NCBI GenBank assembly: GCA_948099385.1
Contig: CANUEZ040000107.1
Span: 5,394,001-5,458,000 of the forward strand
Direction of reading: 5' to 3'
Length of the DNA stretch: 64,000 nt
DNA from: Fasciola hepatica
Taxonomy: Eukaryota; Platyhelminthes; Trematoda; Plagiorchiida; Fasciolidae
Below the pieces are notes generated by a model, which saw only the letters and a list, made by a program, of their open reading frames with translations, searched no databases and had not been told where the DNA came from. Below, piece after piece: positions 10,914-21,249 of the stretch (within the stretch, counting starts at the first letter, position 1; each line of letters starts with the position of its first letter). The position numbers and the translations under genes were made by a program.

Positions 10914-13430
10914 ATGTGCTACTACTTCATTTCCTGGAAGATAGCGTTGCTAAGGAATTCGTCGAAAGGAGAGTCCGTCACAAAGTCCACTTTATTTGAA
11001 AATATAAAAATTACTTTTGACAAGACCTTGCTGCAAAGGGAGGTCCTAGGATCGGATGTCAGCAACCAGGTACACCCACCACCCTCTGACCCAGTGCCTC
11101 CCACTCCGCCTGAACAATACCCACCATCAATAGCTCTTTCAGCTCTCCTGCTGACCAGTTCACCGGCGGAAAATGTGGACCCAGATTTGTACCGTTCTCC
11201 TCCAGCACCATAAAGTCCTTCTAGAAGACTCCATGATGCACCCCAGCCTCTACTAAATTTTACCCAAAGCCGAGCAATACAGCCCCTCTTCTCAGCCAGC
11301 TTCTATTCACTCCCTGTTCTCTCCGCCAAACGAGCCAACGAATTGTCCGACTCCAATGTGTCACCCCGCATCGACCAGACAGCTTCAACGTTGTCTCCTA
11401 GAGCTTCGGTCACAAGGTCACCCCCGTCAAGTGCTTCTTCTAGTGGCCAAGACCTCCCATTCACTGACATGGTCACGCCCCCGGCTTCAATCTACGGTCG
11501 ACCTGTGACCTCTTGCGCTCCAGATAACCGGCCTATAACCTTTCCGCATCATCCATTACTGCATAGCTCACCCTGGGGCTAGCCCGCCAGCACATCTGTC
11601 TGATTCCCCGGAGATCCGCGTGCCCAGCTGCTGCGCACCACATCCTTCAACCCAAACATCGCCGTCATCACTTCTACAGACGCAGTACCACACCTCAGTG
11701 GCTAGCTCTACTAAACCCGAATCAATTAGGACGAGTTACCAGCTTGGTTGCCAACCTGTACTGCAAAATAAGGACCGAGCCTGACCCTGTTCCACCCCAT
11801 GATAAGCTCACTTTCACCCCTCTGCAACTTCAACATCATCTGCCCCATTCCTGTCCAACATCGCAGTATTCTCTTCTGACCCCACTGCAGACTATGCCAA
11901 CTGACCCTTCATACCGCAGCCTCTTCCATCAGCGGCCTTTTTGCTACTAATTCACACCCTCACACATATTCTGTGGAGCACTGTGAAATCCCTGCCGCTT
12001 CAAAAACTATCCATAACAATAAACCTGTCTCACTTCAGTCCCACTCACCCTGTCATTAGTCACCCTCCTCACAAAGCCGCTATGAAAACCATGGTTGCTC
12101 TTCCACCACCGCCTTCCACCCCCATGCTGAACCCTTAGCGTACCCATTAACCCCCCCCAGCGTTTATATGCATTTGTCCCTAAGGTCCCACCCAGAGTCA
12201 CCATGCCCTCCTCCAGATCTATTATCCCGCATTACCAACCCACCTCAGCATCCAGTTCTAACCTTTACTAGACTTCGTGAGTGTTTAGCCGTCACCGATG
12301 GTATTCCTAACGAAAATTTCCTCCCACATACCGACCCACTACCATTACTAATAACATCCCCCGATTTTATCATAGTTTCCCTCCAAAGGCTCCATTAGAC
12401 ACCGCCTCTGTATCTCTTGATCGCTTATCTCGCGCTACTCACCTGTCGCAGCATCCAATGCTGCTCCCAATTAGTCTTCCAGTGTCTCACCAAACACACA
12501 TCCTACGGCAGTCACCCCCCCCCGATGCCTCCGTAGACGGGACACCCTTCAACCAGGCCTCCTATAAAGACGACCATACCTAACCCTACAGACCTCTACC
12601 ACGCAACTCACCTGATAATCTCCCCAGCCCAGTTACTACTCCACCTGCTAACACCCCAGTGGTTGACAACCCGGCTGCCGAAGGCTCATGTGGCTCCATC
12701 AGTCATTCACTGGCTTCACATGGAGCCTTAGACCCCTGTAACCTCAGTAATACAGGCAGGGTTTCCCTTATGCTGCTGGAATGCCATTCTCTATTGAAAA
12801 GATATTGACTCAGGGAAAACCTAATTGCTTTTAGCTTTGACATTGTTACGGTGACAGGAACACGGTTAGCCGATCACATCCCAACGGACGTTGCCTCGAT
12901 GGTAGGTTATAATTCATTTCAAGTAGGCACAGTGAACCGCCGAAGCAGTGGTTTTCTTGCATACATTGAACAAATTAACTACCACAATCCTCTACCACCC
13001 AGCACTCGACTGTATCCTTTACTCTCCTCGGCTCTCCGTCTAAATGCCTGGAAACGAGATGCATATTGGGTGCGTCCAAAGATCATGTCAGGGGACGTTA
13101 ACACTCACGGTATTTCTCGGAATACCATGACCGGCCCCATTTACCAGCTTTCTTTCTGGACACCTACGCTGCGGGATCGACACAGCCTGTCTCCACCCAA
13201 TCAACGCATAACAATATCCTTGACTTAGTTTTTACTTATGGCCCCTCAGACTTTAAAGACCCCGTCACATAAAACTTTTCCGGTAGAGACCAAACTGTTC
13301 ACGTGCCACTTCGCTGTTACGCAAGAATCATGCCTACCTGAAGTTGTTGAAATCCAGATTCAAAACACTCATAGAATGTCTAACCAGGCCCAGTAGCCGA
13401 TTCGCCTCCGGGGCACTGACTAGTTCGACT
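10914..13430 (+). mobile_element. LINE relic D: ORF1-like Pro/Ser-rich part plus endonuclease
   Basis: Plus-strand debris of a LINE 5' half. At 11,060-12,500 all frames read Pro/Ser/Thr-rich sequence, as in LINE ORF1 linkers; the central LINE has the same kind of tract on its minus strand at 24,280-25,200. An apurinic-like endonuclease can be traced at about 12,830-13,240: ETWL-equivalent VTGTRLADHIPT, a YNSFQVGTVNRRSSGFLAYI segment (GGV-lY position) and MSGDVNTHGISRN in the place of the GDFN motif. No reverse transcriptase follows; the sequence switches to an oppositely oriented repeat near 13,430. Dead copy. Confidence 0.58.
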
Positions 13431-14300
13431 TCTTCCTAACATCCGATCCACAAAGGGCAGCTGATTTGTTCTATGCCACGTAGCTTACCTCCGCAAGGCG
13501 CCTGACCCCAACCGTGAGGCATATTAGAGCCTATGCAGGTAGAGTGGTGAGGGTAGTGGGGAAAAGGGGCTAGGTTGACGGATTGGGCAGAGTGGGTTGA
13601 GAAAGCAGGGGCGAGGGCTGTATTCCGGTCATTGATTTTGTACTGCAAAGTAGAATAAATTGACCTGATTTTATGGAGTGTAGAGTGATGACTGGTGTCA
13701 GGAATTCACTCCGCCATCCAGTGGGACTTTCATGAGGAATTGTTACTCTGGTTATAGGGCCATGATCACTGGCCAGCTACGTACTGTGCCCCTTGTAAAG
13801 TCAGCAAGCATGAGTATAGGTTTGGAACATTGCCAGTCCAATTGACCAAATCGCCTATTCTGCGCGGTAATCCGGGAGAAACGTCGAGTTGGCCGATGGC
13901 TACCTAAGTAACCAGTGCGATCTGAAAGAGGTCATGAGAGCGACAGTCTGGAAAGTGTTCCAGCTGTGGGTCATAGTTAACTTTTTAGTAGGAAGCAGAC
14001 AATGAGCGTTTTGTTATCTGACGACCAGTGAGCCCATCTGTGGGGGATCAGAGGAAGAAGGATGGTAGTCTTCTAGGGCAGTTGGGCGATAGTAGAGATA
14101 CGGGGAGATATCAAGCGCAGGCTTAGCCAGAGTGTAAGACGTTTAAGTTGGTAAGTGGTGGGTGGAGAGGGGGCCCATTTGAGAGCCAGCAATAACACAA
14201 CAAAAGAGAGTGGGATCAAGAAGGGGAATGGAAAAAAGGAAGACAGCTGTCTGGTCTTTACACCAGACGTGGGCGAGGAAGGCAAACAATGAAGAGGAAA
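13430..14300 (-). repeat. dispersed repeat R41, uninterrupted copy (empty gypsy site)
   Basis: Read as reverse complement, it carries the same ordered words as 41,000-41,486 joined to 46,838-47,040: CCCACAGCTGGAACACT, TCGCATTGGTTAC-like, GTAGCCATCGGCCAA, GACGTTT.TCCCG, AGTAACAA, AAAGTC, ATTCCTGACACCAG, then a CAGCCCTCGCC tract. Identity is roughly 70-85% by eye. The gypsy element at 41,487 is absent here: at 13,725-13,736 AAAGTC runs straight on, giving a natural empty site. The nature of the repeat itself is unknown. Confidence 0.72.
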
Positions 14301-14540
14301 CAAAGTACTCGGAGTTGAGTTGAGGCTTCTCCATGTGAACGCAAACTTGCTGGTATTCCGTGGGGTTATGAGAAATCAGAAGTATACAGATTTTGGGTAG
14401 AACAGGGTCTTAGCTAACCATGAGCACATGCGCGGGTCAGTGAGTCTTGGCTATTGGGGGATAGTAATCTGCGTGATAAAAACTCGAGTTTATGAGAAAA
14501 GTGCAAGAAAAGCGCGATGAGACTTCTGATTTCTGGCCGA

Positions 14541-14790
14541 ATAAACAGAGTTTAGATACAGCAGAGGTAGCCACTCCCGCTAAACGAATTATGTGAGCTT
14601 CTTTGTTGATAACATTGGTTTATTTTGGAGAGATCCGAAGCATACCGGGTGCATGTTGGGATGGTACAAACAATGTTGTGGACGGATATTTCGTTGTAAT
14701 ATAGAAAAGCGTACTACTGTCATATGATAAATAGCCTCGAGAGAGGTAAATGAGAGTTGGACGCATGCACGCCAGAGGATAATGGATATA
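14541..14790 (-). repeat. dispersed repeat A, copy 1
   Basis: Read on the minus strand it shares CCATTATCCTCTGGCGTGCA, CAACTCTCATTTACCTCTC, GCTTCGGATCTCTCCAAAAT and ATTCGTTTAGCGG with 35,540-35,777. A looser relative lies at 48,420-48,670. The first pair is about 85% identical by eye, clearly less than the flanking palindrome arms. Confidence 0.72.
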
Positions 14791-15076
14791 CCTCCTAGAC
14801 GGCACGGTGGTAAGTTTCGTGGGTGGGCTATAAGTAGGAAGGAGGAATGATGACCACATCAATATTCAGTGTTTCATCCTAGATATCAACTTTTCTGGGA
14901 CCAGTGGGAGCCGCGGCAATGATGTTAGTCGGGTCGACGAATCCGATCCGTTTACTGGCACGAATGGGCTGATGAGATGGGAACTGCCTAAATGTGAACG
15001 TCCCAAGCTAGATGGTTCACCTCCACAGCACGCCCCGTTCATTCAGCAATAAGGGAATCATGCTGGGAGCTGAGCA

Positions 15077-15379
15077 GTGAAAGGCTGTCGGCTTTTGAAC
15101 TACCTCTTCCAATACTATGAGGAGGAAGCCGAAAAATCCATTCGGGTTGGAGTTTATCAGCGGGAAGGAAGGATGCTGAGAGGAGGATTTAGCCAGAAGC
15201 ACCATAAAGCAAGTTTTATGCTAGATGAAATAACTAGGCCGGGCATGATTGCCCAAGACTCAGGGGCCTCGACGTCCCACGCTAAAGCGTTGGCCAGTTG
15301 CACAGATGCGTTGAGGCAAATAGGTTTTTCGAGTGACCTCAATTCGATTCAAGCCGTAGAGGCTGTTTTGTGCGAGTAG
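15077..15379 (+). other. 100-codon open frame, unidentified (left twin)
   Basis: ATG-to-TAG frame with a balanced composition: LLNYLFQYYEEEAEKSIRVG near the start, FMLDEITRPGMIAQDSG in the middle and CTDALRQIGFSSDLNS near the end. It is identical in the right arm at 32,387-32,689 (minus). A TATA-like GGGTATAAAGGG lies just downstream at about 15,401-15,412, not upstream. No domain is recognised. Identity between arms is expected from the duplication alone and is no proof of function. Confidence 0.25.
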
Positions 15380-16343
15380 CCTCGGCTGGTGGCAGTTAGG
15401 TGGGTATAAAGGGCCGGCGAGATCTATCAGACAGACAACGAACCAGAGTTTTGCGATCTATCAGTTTACAAACGCTAGGGCACGTTTGCACGTTGATGGA
15501 GCAAGAACGCGTTAAATGACTATAAGGAGAACCGTTTGAGCAATAAACCTCCGCGGTACTTATGAATGATGCCAGTTGCGTTAAGCGTCGCGGTAGACGT
15601 GACCTAGAGGACTGTGAAGATTCTCAATCACTGCAGGCGGAAAAAAGCTTGGAGTATGTGTCTGGATTAAAAGCATGTTTCTTGTTTTAGCTTGGGCCAT
15701 CATGCCGAAGGATGTCAGTTCAAGGGGCTGTGTGGAGAGTGGAATTGGGATCGCTGGCTTCATTGATTCTGCATGAGAAGAACAAGGTTCTGACCCTCAA
15801 AGCAACTTGTCAACTACTTCCCACGGGTCTCGGTATCACCTAAGGGATTATACCAGTCACTAATAAATGTCCAAGCAGGTACTTACCCACCAGTGCGCTG
15901 CTGGACGCTAGAGCAGATACCCCTTTCAAGCACCACAATTCCGCTGGACCTTTGAGTCAGGTAGGGGAAACATCTGAGAATAATTTGAACACTCCCACTG
16001 CGAAAGCTACACGGAGTTTTGAAGAGGTGTCATTGAGTCCGAGGTATAAGGATGGTATCCAGGTGGTCAGGGTGATGGACGCTTATATAGCTCCACCAGA
16101 AACGGAGGTACAGGCCGCAGCACTTACCCAGAAAACGTTTGTACAAGGGAGTCATTTGACAGGAGTATAATTTTCGTCTATTTGGGACCCAGTAATCGGA
16201 GGGTCATTCGGCCTGGATGTACTCTGGAGCATTGGGTTTTAGAACAGCGGTGAGGTTTGGAGGTAGACCCTAATGCTGGCCGCACTCCTCAAGATCAAGT
16301 TATGGGAAGTCCCTTGGATAATGGCCGCTCCAGCAAATTTAGG

Positions 16344-16724
16344 TTACGCCACACAAATTCTAAGGGATATTGAGAAAAACCTGCAAAAGTTTTTGACAAG
16401 GGTTTTGTTGGCAGTGATCCTTTCAGGGCCTCGCTGTCTGTAGGGAACGAAAGGATCATCCAGAATTTTAAGAGGTCTTTGTGACTTGAGGAAGGATTTC
16501 TTGGCTTTGCCTTGCCATGGGAGGAAAATAACGTCGTGAAGGTTTGAAGTCGGCCGATCGCTTCTTGTCACCCAAATGTTTTGGGAAATATAGTTCTTAA
16601 GTGTCCAGAGCTCGAGGTTAGAAATATTCATGTAAGCGAACGCTAAGTTGGAACAGGATATGCCGCGCGTGTGCCACAAGAGCCCATAGTAGATGAGTGA
16701 GTGAGGTGTCATATGCCATATCAA
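16344..16724 (-). other. 126-codon open frame, unidentified (left twin)
   Basis: Longest ATG-to-stop frame of the inner arm, with an identical protein in the right arm at 31,042-31,422. The N-terminal half is aromatic-rich (LIYYGLLWHTRGIS); the C-terminal half is basic (KAKKSFLKSQRPLK). No domain, signal peptide or neighbours that suggest a role. It could be chance in decayed repeat DNA. Confidence 0.25.
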
Positions 16725-18597
16725 CAGAGCTGAATCCTTAAAAAGCTGGATAGGATTGGGTTGTCCTTGACTCTGCTGTGGTATTCCAAGGGAATCAATA
16801 AACTTGGAATGTCAGCGCACTCATTTGGAGCAGTTTAATCACCATTTAGTGCGAGCATTGCTCTGAAGAAAGCAACTGTGTTTTCCAGGTGCCAGTTCTC
16901 GTCAGTGGTATCACGAGTAGCTTCGAAGGATATTACCGTCGCTAGCTGTTTCACTTTCATTACTATTGCGGCAGAAAGACTGCTTGATGGGAGGATTTCG
17001 TGGTTGAATATTTCTGGATGGGCTTACGTCAACCCAGTGGCCGATTGCCAAGGAGGAGGTTTTAAGTGCGATTCCGTCTGGTGAAGGGGACAGATTGATA
17101 CGGGGCCGCAATGGCATGCGCATGATGTTCTGGATGTGGATGTGAACGGTAAAATACACTCATTCTGTGATTCCTCCGAAGCGGGCAGTGCAGCAATGTT
17201 CTGTCTCGGGGCCGTATCCTGCACATGAGAATCGAGGTGCAAACTGATGTTCACTGAACCGCTTGTTGCGCCTCCGAAGACTGTTCCCATACCAAGGCTG
17301 GAAATGACGGAAGCTGTTGCTGCTGTACGAATAGGAATAATTGATAGGAGGGAATGCTCCGAAGTTGTGATCCCTATTGTTGGGCCGATTCTGTCGCGGA
17401 TTATTTTCATACGAAGGGAGTTAAAGGAAGCTGTGCTTTGTTTTTTACGATTCGAATGTCAGACTTCTCGCGCAGTAAAGATGTGTCAAGGTAGGGGAAC
17501 CCTGCAAACTTGGCCTCCCGAGGGAAGCGGCTTGAGGGGAGGAACCGTCACCGATGGTGTCGTGGTCCATGGATTTCATGGTCCTCTGGAATAACTGAAT
17601 CCAAAGATAAAATGGTTATCAATGTGAGACCTGAATTGGTGGTGATGAAGACGCTTGCGGTGGTCAGCCTAACGAACCCTGGATCGTTTTTAGTCAAATT
17701 TTAAGCGCCCATTGGTCCTGGGATAATTTGTTGGTAAGCACTGCGGGGATGCTGGGATATGAGCAGTATTTCGAAGTAAATCCAATGAACGATGTGATAT
17801 GCCACAGCAAGTGCGCGAGCTAACGGCTCAGGAAAGGAGCAACAGCTGTAAGGCAATTGTTAGGCTGGCACCAGGAAATGCTTTCGCGCAGAGCTGAAAT
17901 AGACGGAATGAGGCGATTCTAAGTCCAAGGAATCGAAATTCATGCAAAGCAGTCCTATTCACATGAACCCGAAAACGAGACCGAGATTGGTTCGTGGCTT
18001 CCACAGTAAGAAATAAAATCGAAAAAGTAGAAATATGTAAGAAGTTCTAGTATTTAGACAGATAGAACCAACGATAAAACCCAATGGTTTGACGTTTCGT
18101 AGTCAAAGCAGCACAGGCGGAGATGGTCTAAGGCCAAATTTGAATGTCTCACACAAACAAACAAAAGTGCAGCAGTGTTGTTTATAGACGGGCTCAGCAT
18201 GGTTATGCCAAATAAGTCATATCCACAAAGCATGCAGAGCATTGAGAATGATTTTCAATGTTAATCCTTTGCACCGCCGACAAAAGCCGCTCCACGAGAG
18301 TTACTATCCTACGTTCAGGGGGGGGGTCAGGGCTGTCACCCCATCTACCTATACTTTACATTCAATGCCCGTGGTCGCTAGCTTTCTGCATTTCCTGCGT
18401 GAACCATAGGCTACCGTCGAGGTCATCGTTTCCACAATTCACAGAGAATGAATTTCATGCTCCGCTGCACAACTTGAGATCGGCCGACGCATCAGAAGAC
18501 CAAAGCACACATTTGGACGCACAATGGAAGTTCAAGACTTCAAGGGTAAAACGTTCTGCCACGCGGGGTAGGGCTACTTATTTAGGCAGAAAACTAT

Positions 18598-21019
18598 AGT
18601 AATAATAATATTAATAATGGTGTATTTCGGGGACACTTGAAGCACGCCTGATTGCGTGATCACATGGCACAAGTAGGGCCGCAAAAGGGATTCTTGGATA
18701 TTCATTTGGGTATATGCAGCACAAAACAGTGTAGGTCTTAGTGGTCGCTCGAATAATTGCCCGAAAAATTTTAATTTGGAGGTCAGGTGGGCATATTGCC
18801 CAGTAGTGAGGGTATTGGACTCCGCGATCGGGATAAATAATGAATTAAAACAGGAATGGAGTTAAAACGCGCGGTATTTCGAGTAGTATCGACATGAAGT
18901 CGCAGGGGAGAGTATACTGGCAAAAAACCATCGGAAACGCACTGACAAAAAATTCAAAAATCCTTGGTGATGACGGATACGCACTTGAACCGATAGCTCG
19001 GATGACCCGGTGGGTATCAGAAATATAATACCGGAGGAGTTGCGAGGAGTGCTCTGAGGAAGGGAATTGCGTAAATGAAACAATTCGATCGGGTTTATCA
19101 CCGAATTAGTACTTGCTATTCTTCAAGGTCTTGTGAAAGACGCGCTTATAAAGGGGTGTATGTGGATGCCCGAGCCTGGAAATTTGGTGGAACAGAGTGG
19201 CGAAAAATGATAGATGAATGAAGTGCTGCTCAAATAAATAGTTCGCTTCAGGTTAATTAGTGAACTTAAGTTGACAACGGGATGGACGGGTGAGTTGATA
19301 TACGATGACCTCATGGGGTCATGTGAGGGCGGTGCATAAATGATACTGTCAAAACATGCGGACGATCGTTTAACGGGATGTGCTGATAAGAGCCTGAAGT
19401 GGGGCCTTTGGGTAACGACCAAAGGGTCAATAACTTGGCATACCTGGAGCTCATTTCCAGCGAAAGCTTAGAGAAATCGCCTTCGAAGTGGTCTTCGGCA
19501 TAAACGCCCAATTGTGGAAGGCTGGCGGAAAAATGGCAATAGGAAAAAGGTGAGTAAAGTGACGTTCAACTATTGGTTTATCGGAGGTGACTACAATACT
19601 GAGAGATGAAGAATACAAATTTACAACCAAGTGGGAATAATAGCGGTACGTATGTTTGATATCTGACGGAGTCAGCTAGGAGTAGTACATTGCTCGAACC
19701 CTCGAATAGCGCAGATAATTGTGTGACCGGGTACGTTAAGGAAAATCCAACCCAAGACTTTGGGGGACCAACCGATTAACGGCAGCCTGAATTATAGGTA
19801 CTTGATTCTCAGCTAAAGATATAAAAAAGGCACTCAATGGATTGTGGTGCAGGTGGCTGACCATGATTTTCTGATGGAACAGCAACAGAGGTTCACAGAT
19901 CAGTGGAAAGTGGTACATTTAGGAATTTGTCCGGCTTCGTTGGTGAATAGTTTTGAAGCATCTAAAATTGGTAATAATGTGGATGCTTGAGTTCAATATT
20001 TAGCGGACTGGTAGAGTCGTATAAAAGTGGTTCGTGTAAACAGCTCTCAGGAAGTGTAGGTGATTGCGTAGCTGGATATTCTGAAGAAAGTCTGACATGA
20101 AAAACTGAGGAGGCAGTCGAACCGTTTATACCCTGGATTGTAGACACTTCATTACCAGTGCGATTGTCATGAAATGCAAGTGGTTGAATTACAGAAGATG
20201 CAGGGGAGGGATGAAGTGGAACGGAGAGCTCGTGTTTTACAGATGAATCGCTGAGAGGAGGACCATTTTGTGTTATGTGGTGTTGTTGCCAGGTGAGAAA
20301 CGAATCTTTAACTGACGGTTTTGTTTAGATAAAAAGGAATGATGACACAAATTTCACAGTGGATGAATGGTCTTTCCAAGGGTATATCAGAAATTGATGT
20401 TCATATTAACGATGCGTTAAAAGTGAAACCGTTCCACGTTTCGGGGTACAGAATCCAGTAACTGGACGAAGCATGATAAAGGCAGACATGGGATCAGTTC
20501 AGACAGATAAAAGATAAGTCGAGAGATATAAATGCCAGTAGTCGCAAGTAGTATGGTACATTTCTGAGCCGAGCGAGTATATGTACATATGTTATTTGGA
20601 ACTTGACGGGGTGTATGGCAGATATTGTTCAGGGGCGCTGGAAGGGGCAATGTGTGGCAGCAAGAAGATGAAAGAGATGTTGTTTTTCAATCTGCAACTG
20701 GTGCTAGTGGGTGAGGCTGGCCGTGCTCTGGACACCCAAACTGAAAGCCACTTCTGGTGTCAGGAGGCACAATCCGCCAGTCTAGTTGCGCTCGTACATC
20801 ACCGCAGTCGGCCTGCATGCCCGATGTGCGCTGGCCAAAGCGGTGGATCTGACCGCGCCCCACACCGTTGGGATTGACATGAGTTTTCTTGGTAGCATCA
20901 AGCGGCCGTAGGTTTCAGGTAGTCCGTGATCAGGCAACCAGGGACCAGGGGATCCCGGAACATAACCAAAGGAGCATTGGTCAGATAGCGTACGAATAGC
21001 CGACGGTCAGGTAGATGCA
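18598..21019 (-). mobile_element. LINE relic E with TAA tail, left copy
   Basis: The 3' end is marked by a TAA/ATT run at 18,598-18,617 and by the same 3' UTR words as at 3,757 (GGTGTATTTCGGGG, GGATATTCATTTGGGTATAT, GGAGGTCAG.TGGG). A GC-richer block at 20,690-20,980 (CTGGACACCCAA, GCCCGATGTGC, GATCTGACCGCGCCCC) recurs at 58,320-58,620, in the same order relative to the tail at 56,872. No reverse transcriptase motif was found in the body, so it is either internally deleted or very old. The inner palindrome breakpoint truncates it at 21,019. Confidence 0.5.
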
Positions 21020-21249
21020 TCGGCCAGGTAAGTGACCGGTGTGGTTTCGAGAGTATTAGGAGTCATCGAGTGAAATGTACTCGCCAGTGAAAATCCGGAA
21101 ATGGAGAAAAAAGAGAAAAACGCAATCTGGGATGCTCCCAGCTGAGGATAAATAAGAATCGATACAAAGAGGCAACAGTAATAGGCGGTGACTCTCTGAG
21201 ACTAGTTTTTCAATTGCAGAAGGCAGAAAAACTAAGGTTGTTCATTTGA

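Larger units (their letters stand above)
10813..14792. other. left unmatched middle of the palindrome
   Basis: 3,980 bp lying between the outer and inner arms with no inverted counterpart except a diverged 250-bp block at its right end. It holds a plus-strand LINE relic (10,914-13,430) followed by minus-strand dispersed repeats (13,430-14,790). The corresponding middle of the right arm (32,974-36,779, 3,806 bp) carries different sequence at the same relative place. Confidence 0.85.
14793..21019 (+). repeat. inner arm of giant inverted repeat, left copy
   Basis: Position x pairs with 47,766 minus x on the other strand (26,747-32,973) along the whole 6,227 bp with no net indel. Identity is about 99.5% or better by eye. 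Sampled differences include C/T near 17,970 and three changes within about 60 bases near 20,935-20,980, close to the inner breakpoint. The outer breakpoint is GTGCCGTCT followed by unrelated sequence in the right copy. The inner breakpoint is GACGGTCAGGTAGATGCA, after which the copies differ at once. The content is LINE relic E plus unassigned DNA. Confidence 0.98.

Noticed and set aside
11040..12500. Proline-rich secreted or structural protein gene
   Set aside because: Pro/Ser richness appears in all frames because the strand is C-rich. Stops interrupt each frame, and the downstream endonuclease shows it is LINE ORF1 territory.
15401..15412. TATA box of a promoter driving the 100-codon frame
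   Set aside because: GGGTATAAAGGG lies downstream of that frame and no open frame or LTR follows it in either arm.
18800..18840. tRNA-derived SINE promoter (A-box-like TAGTGAGGGTATTGG)
   Set aside because: No B box follows at the proper distance and no cloverleaf can be drawn. The segment belongs to a LINE 3' region.
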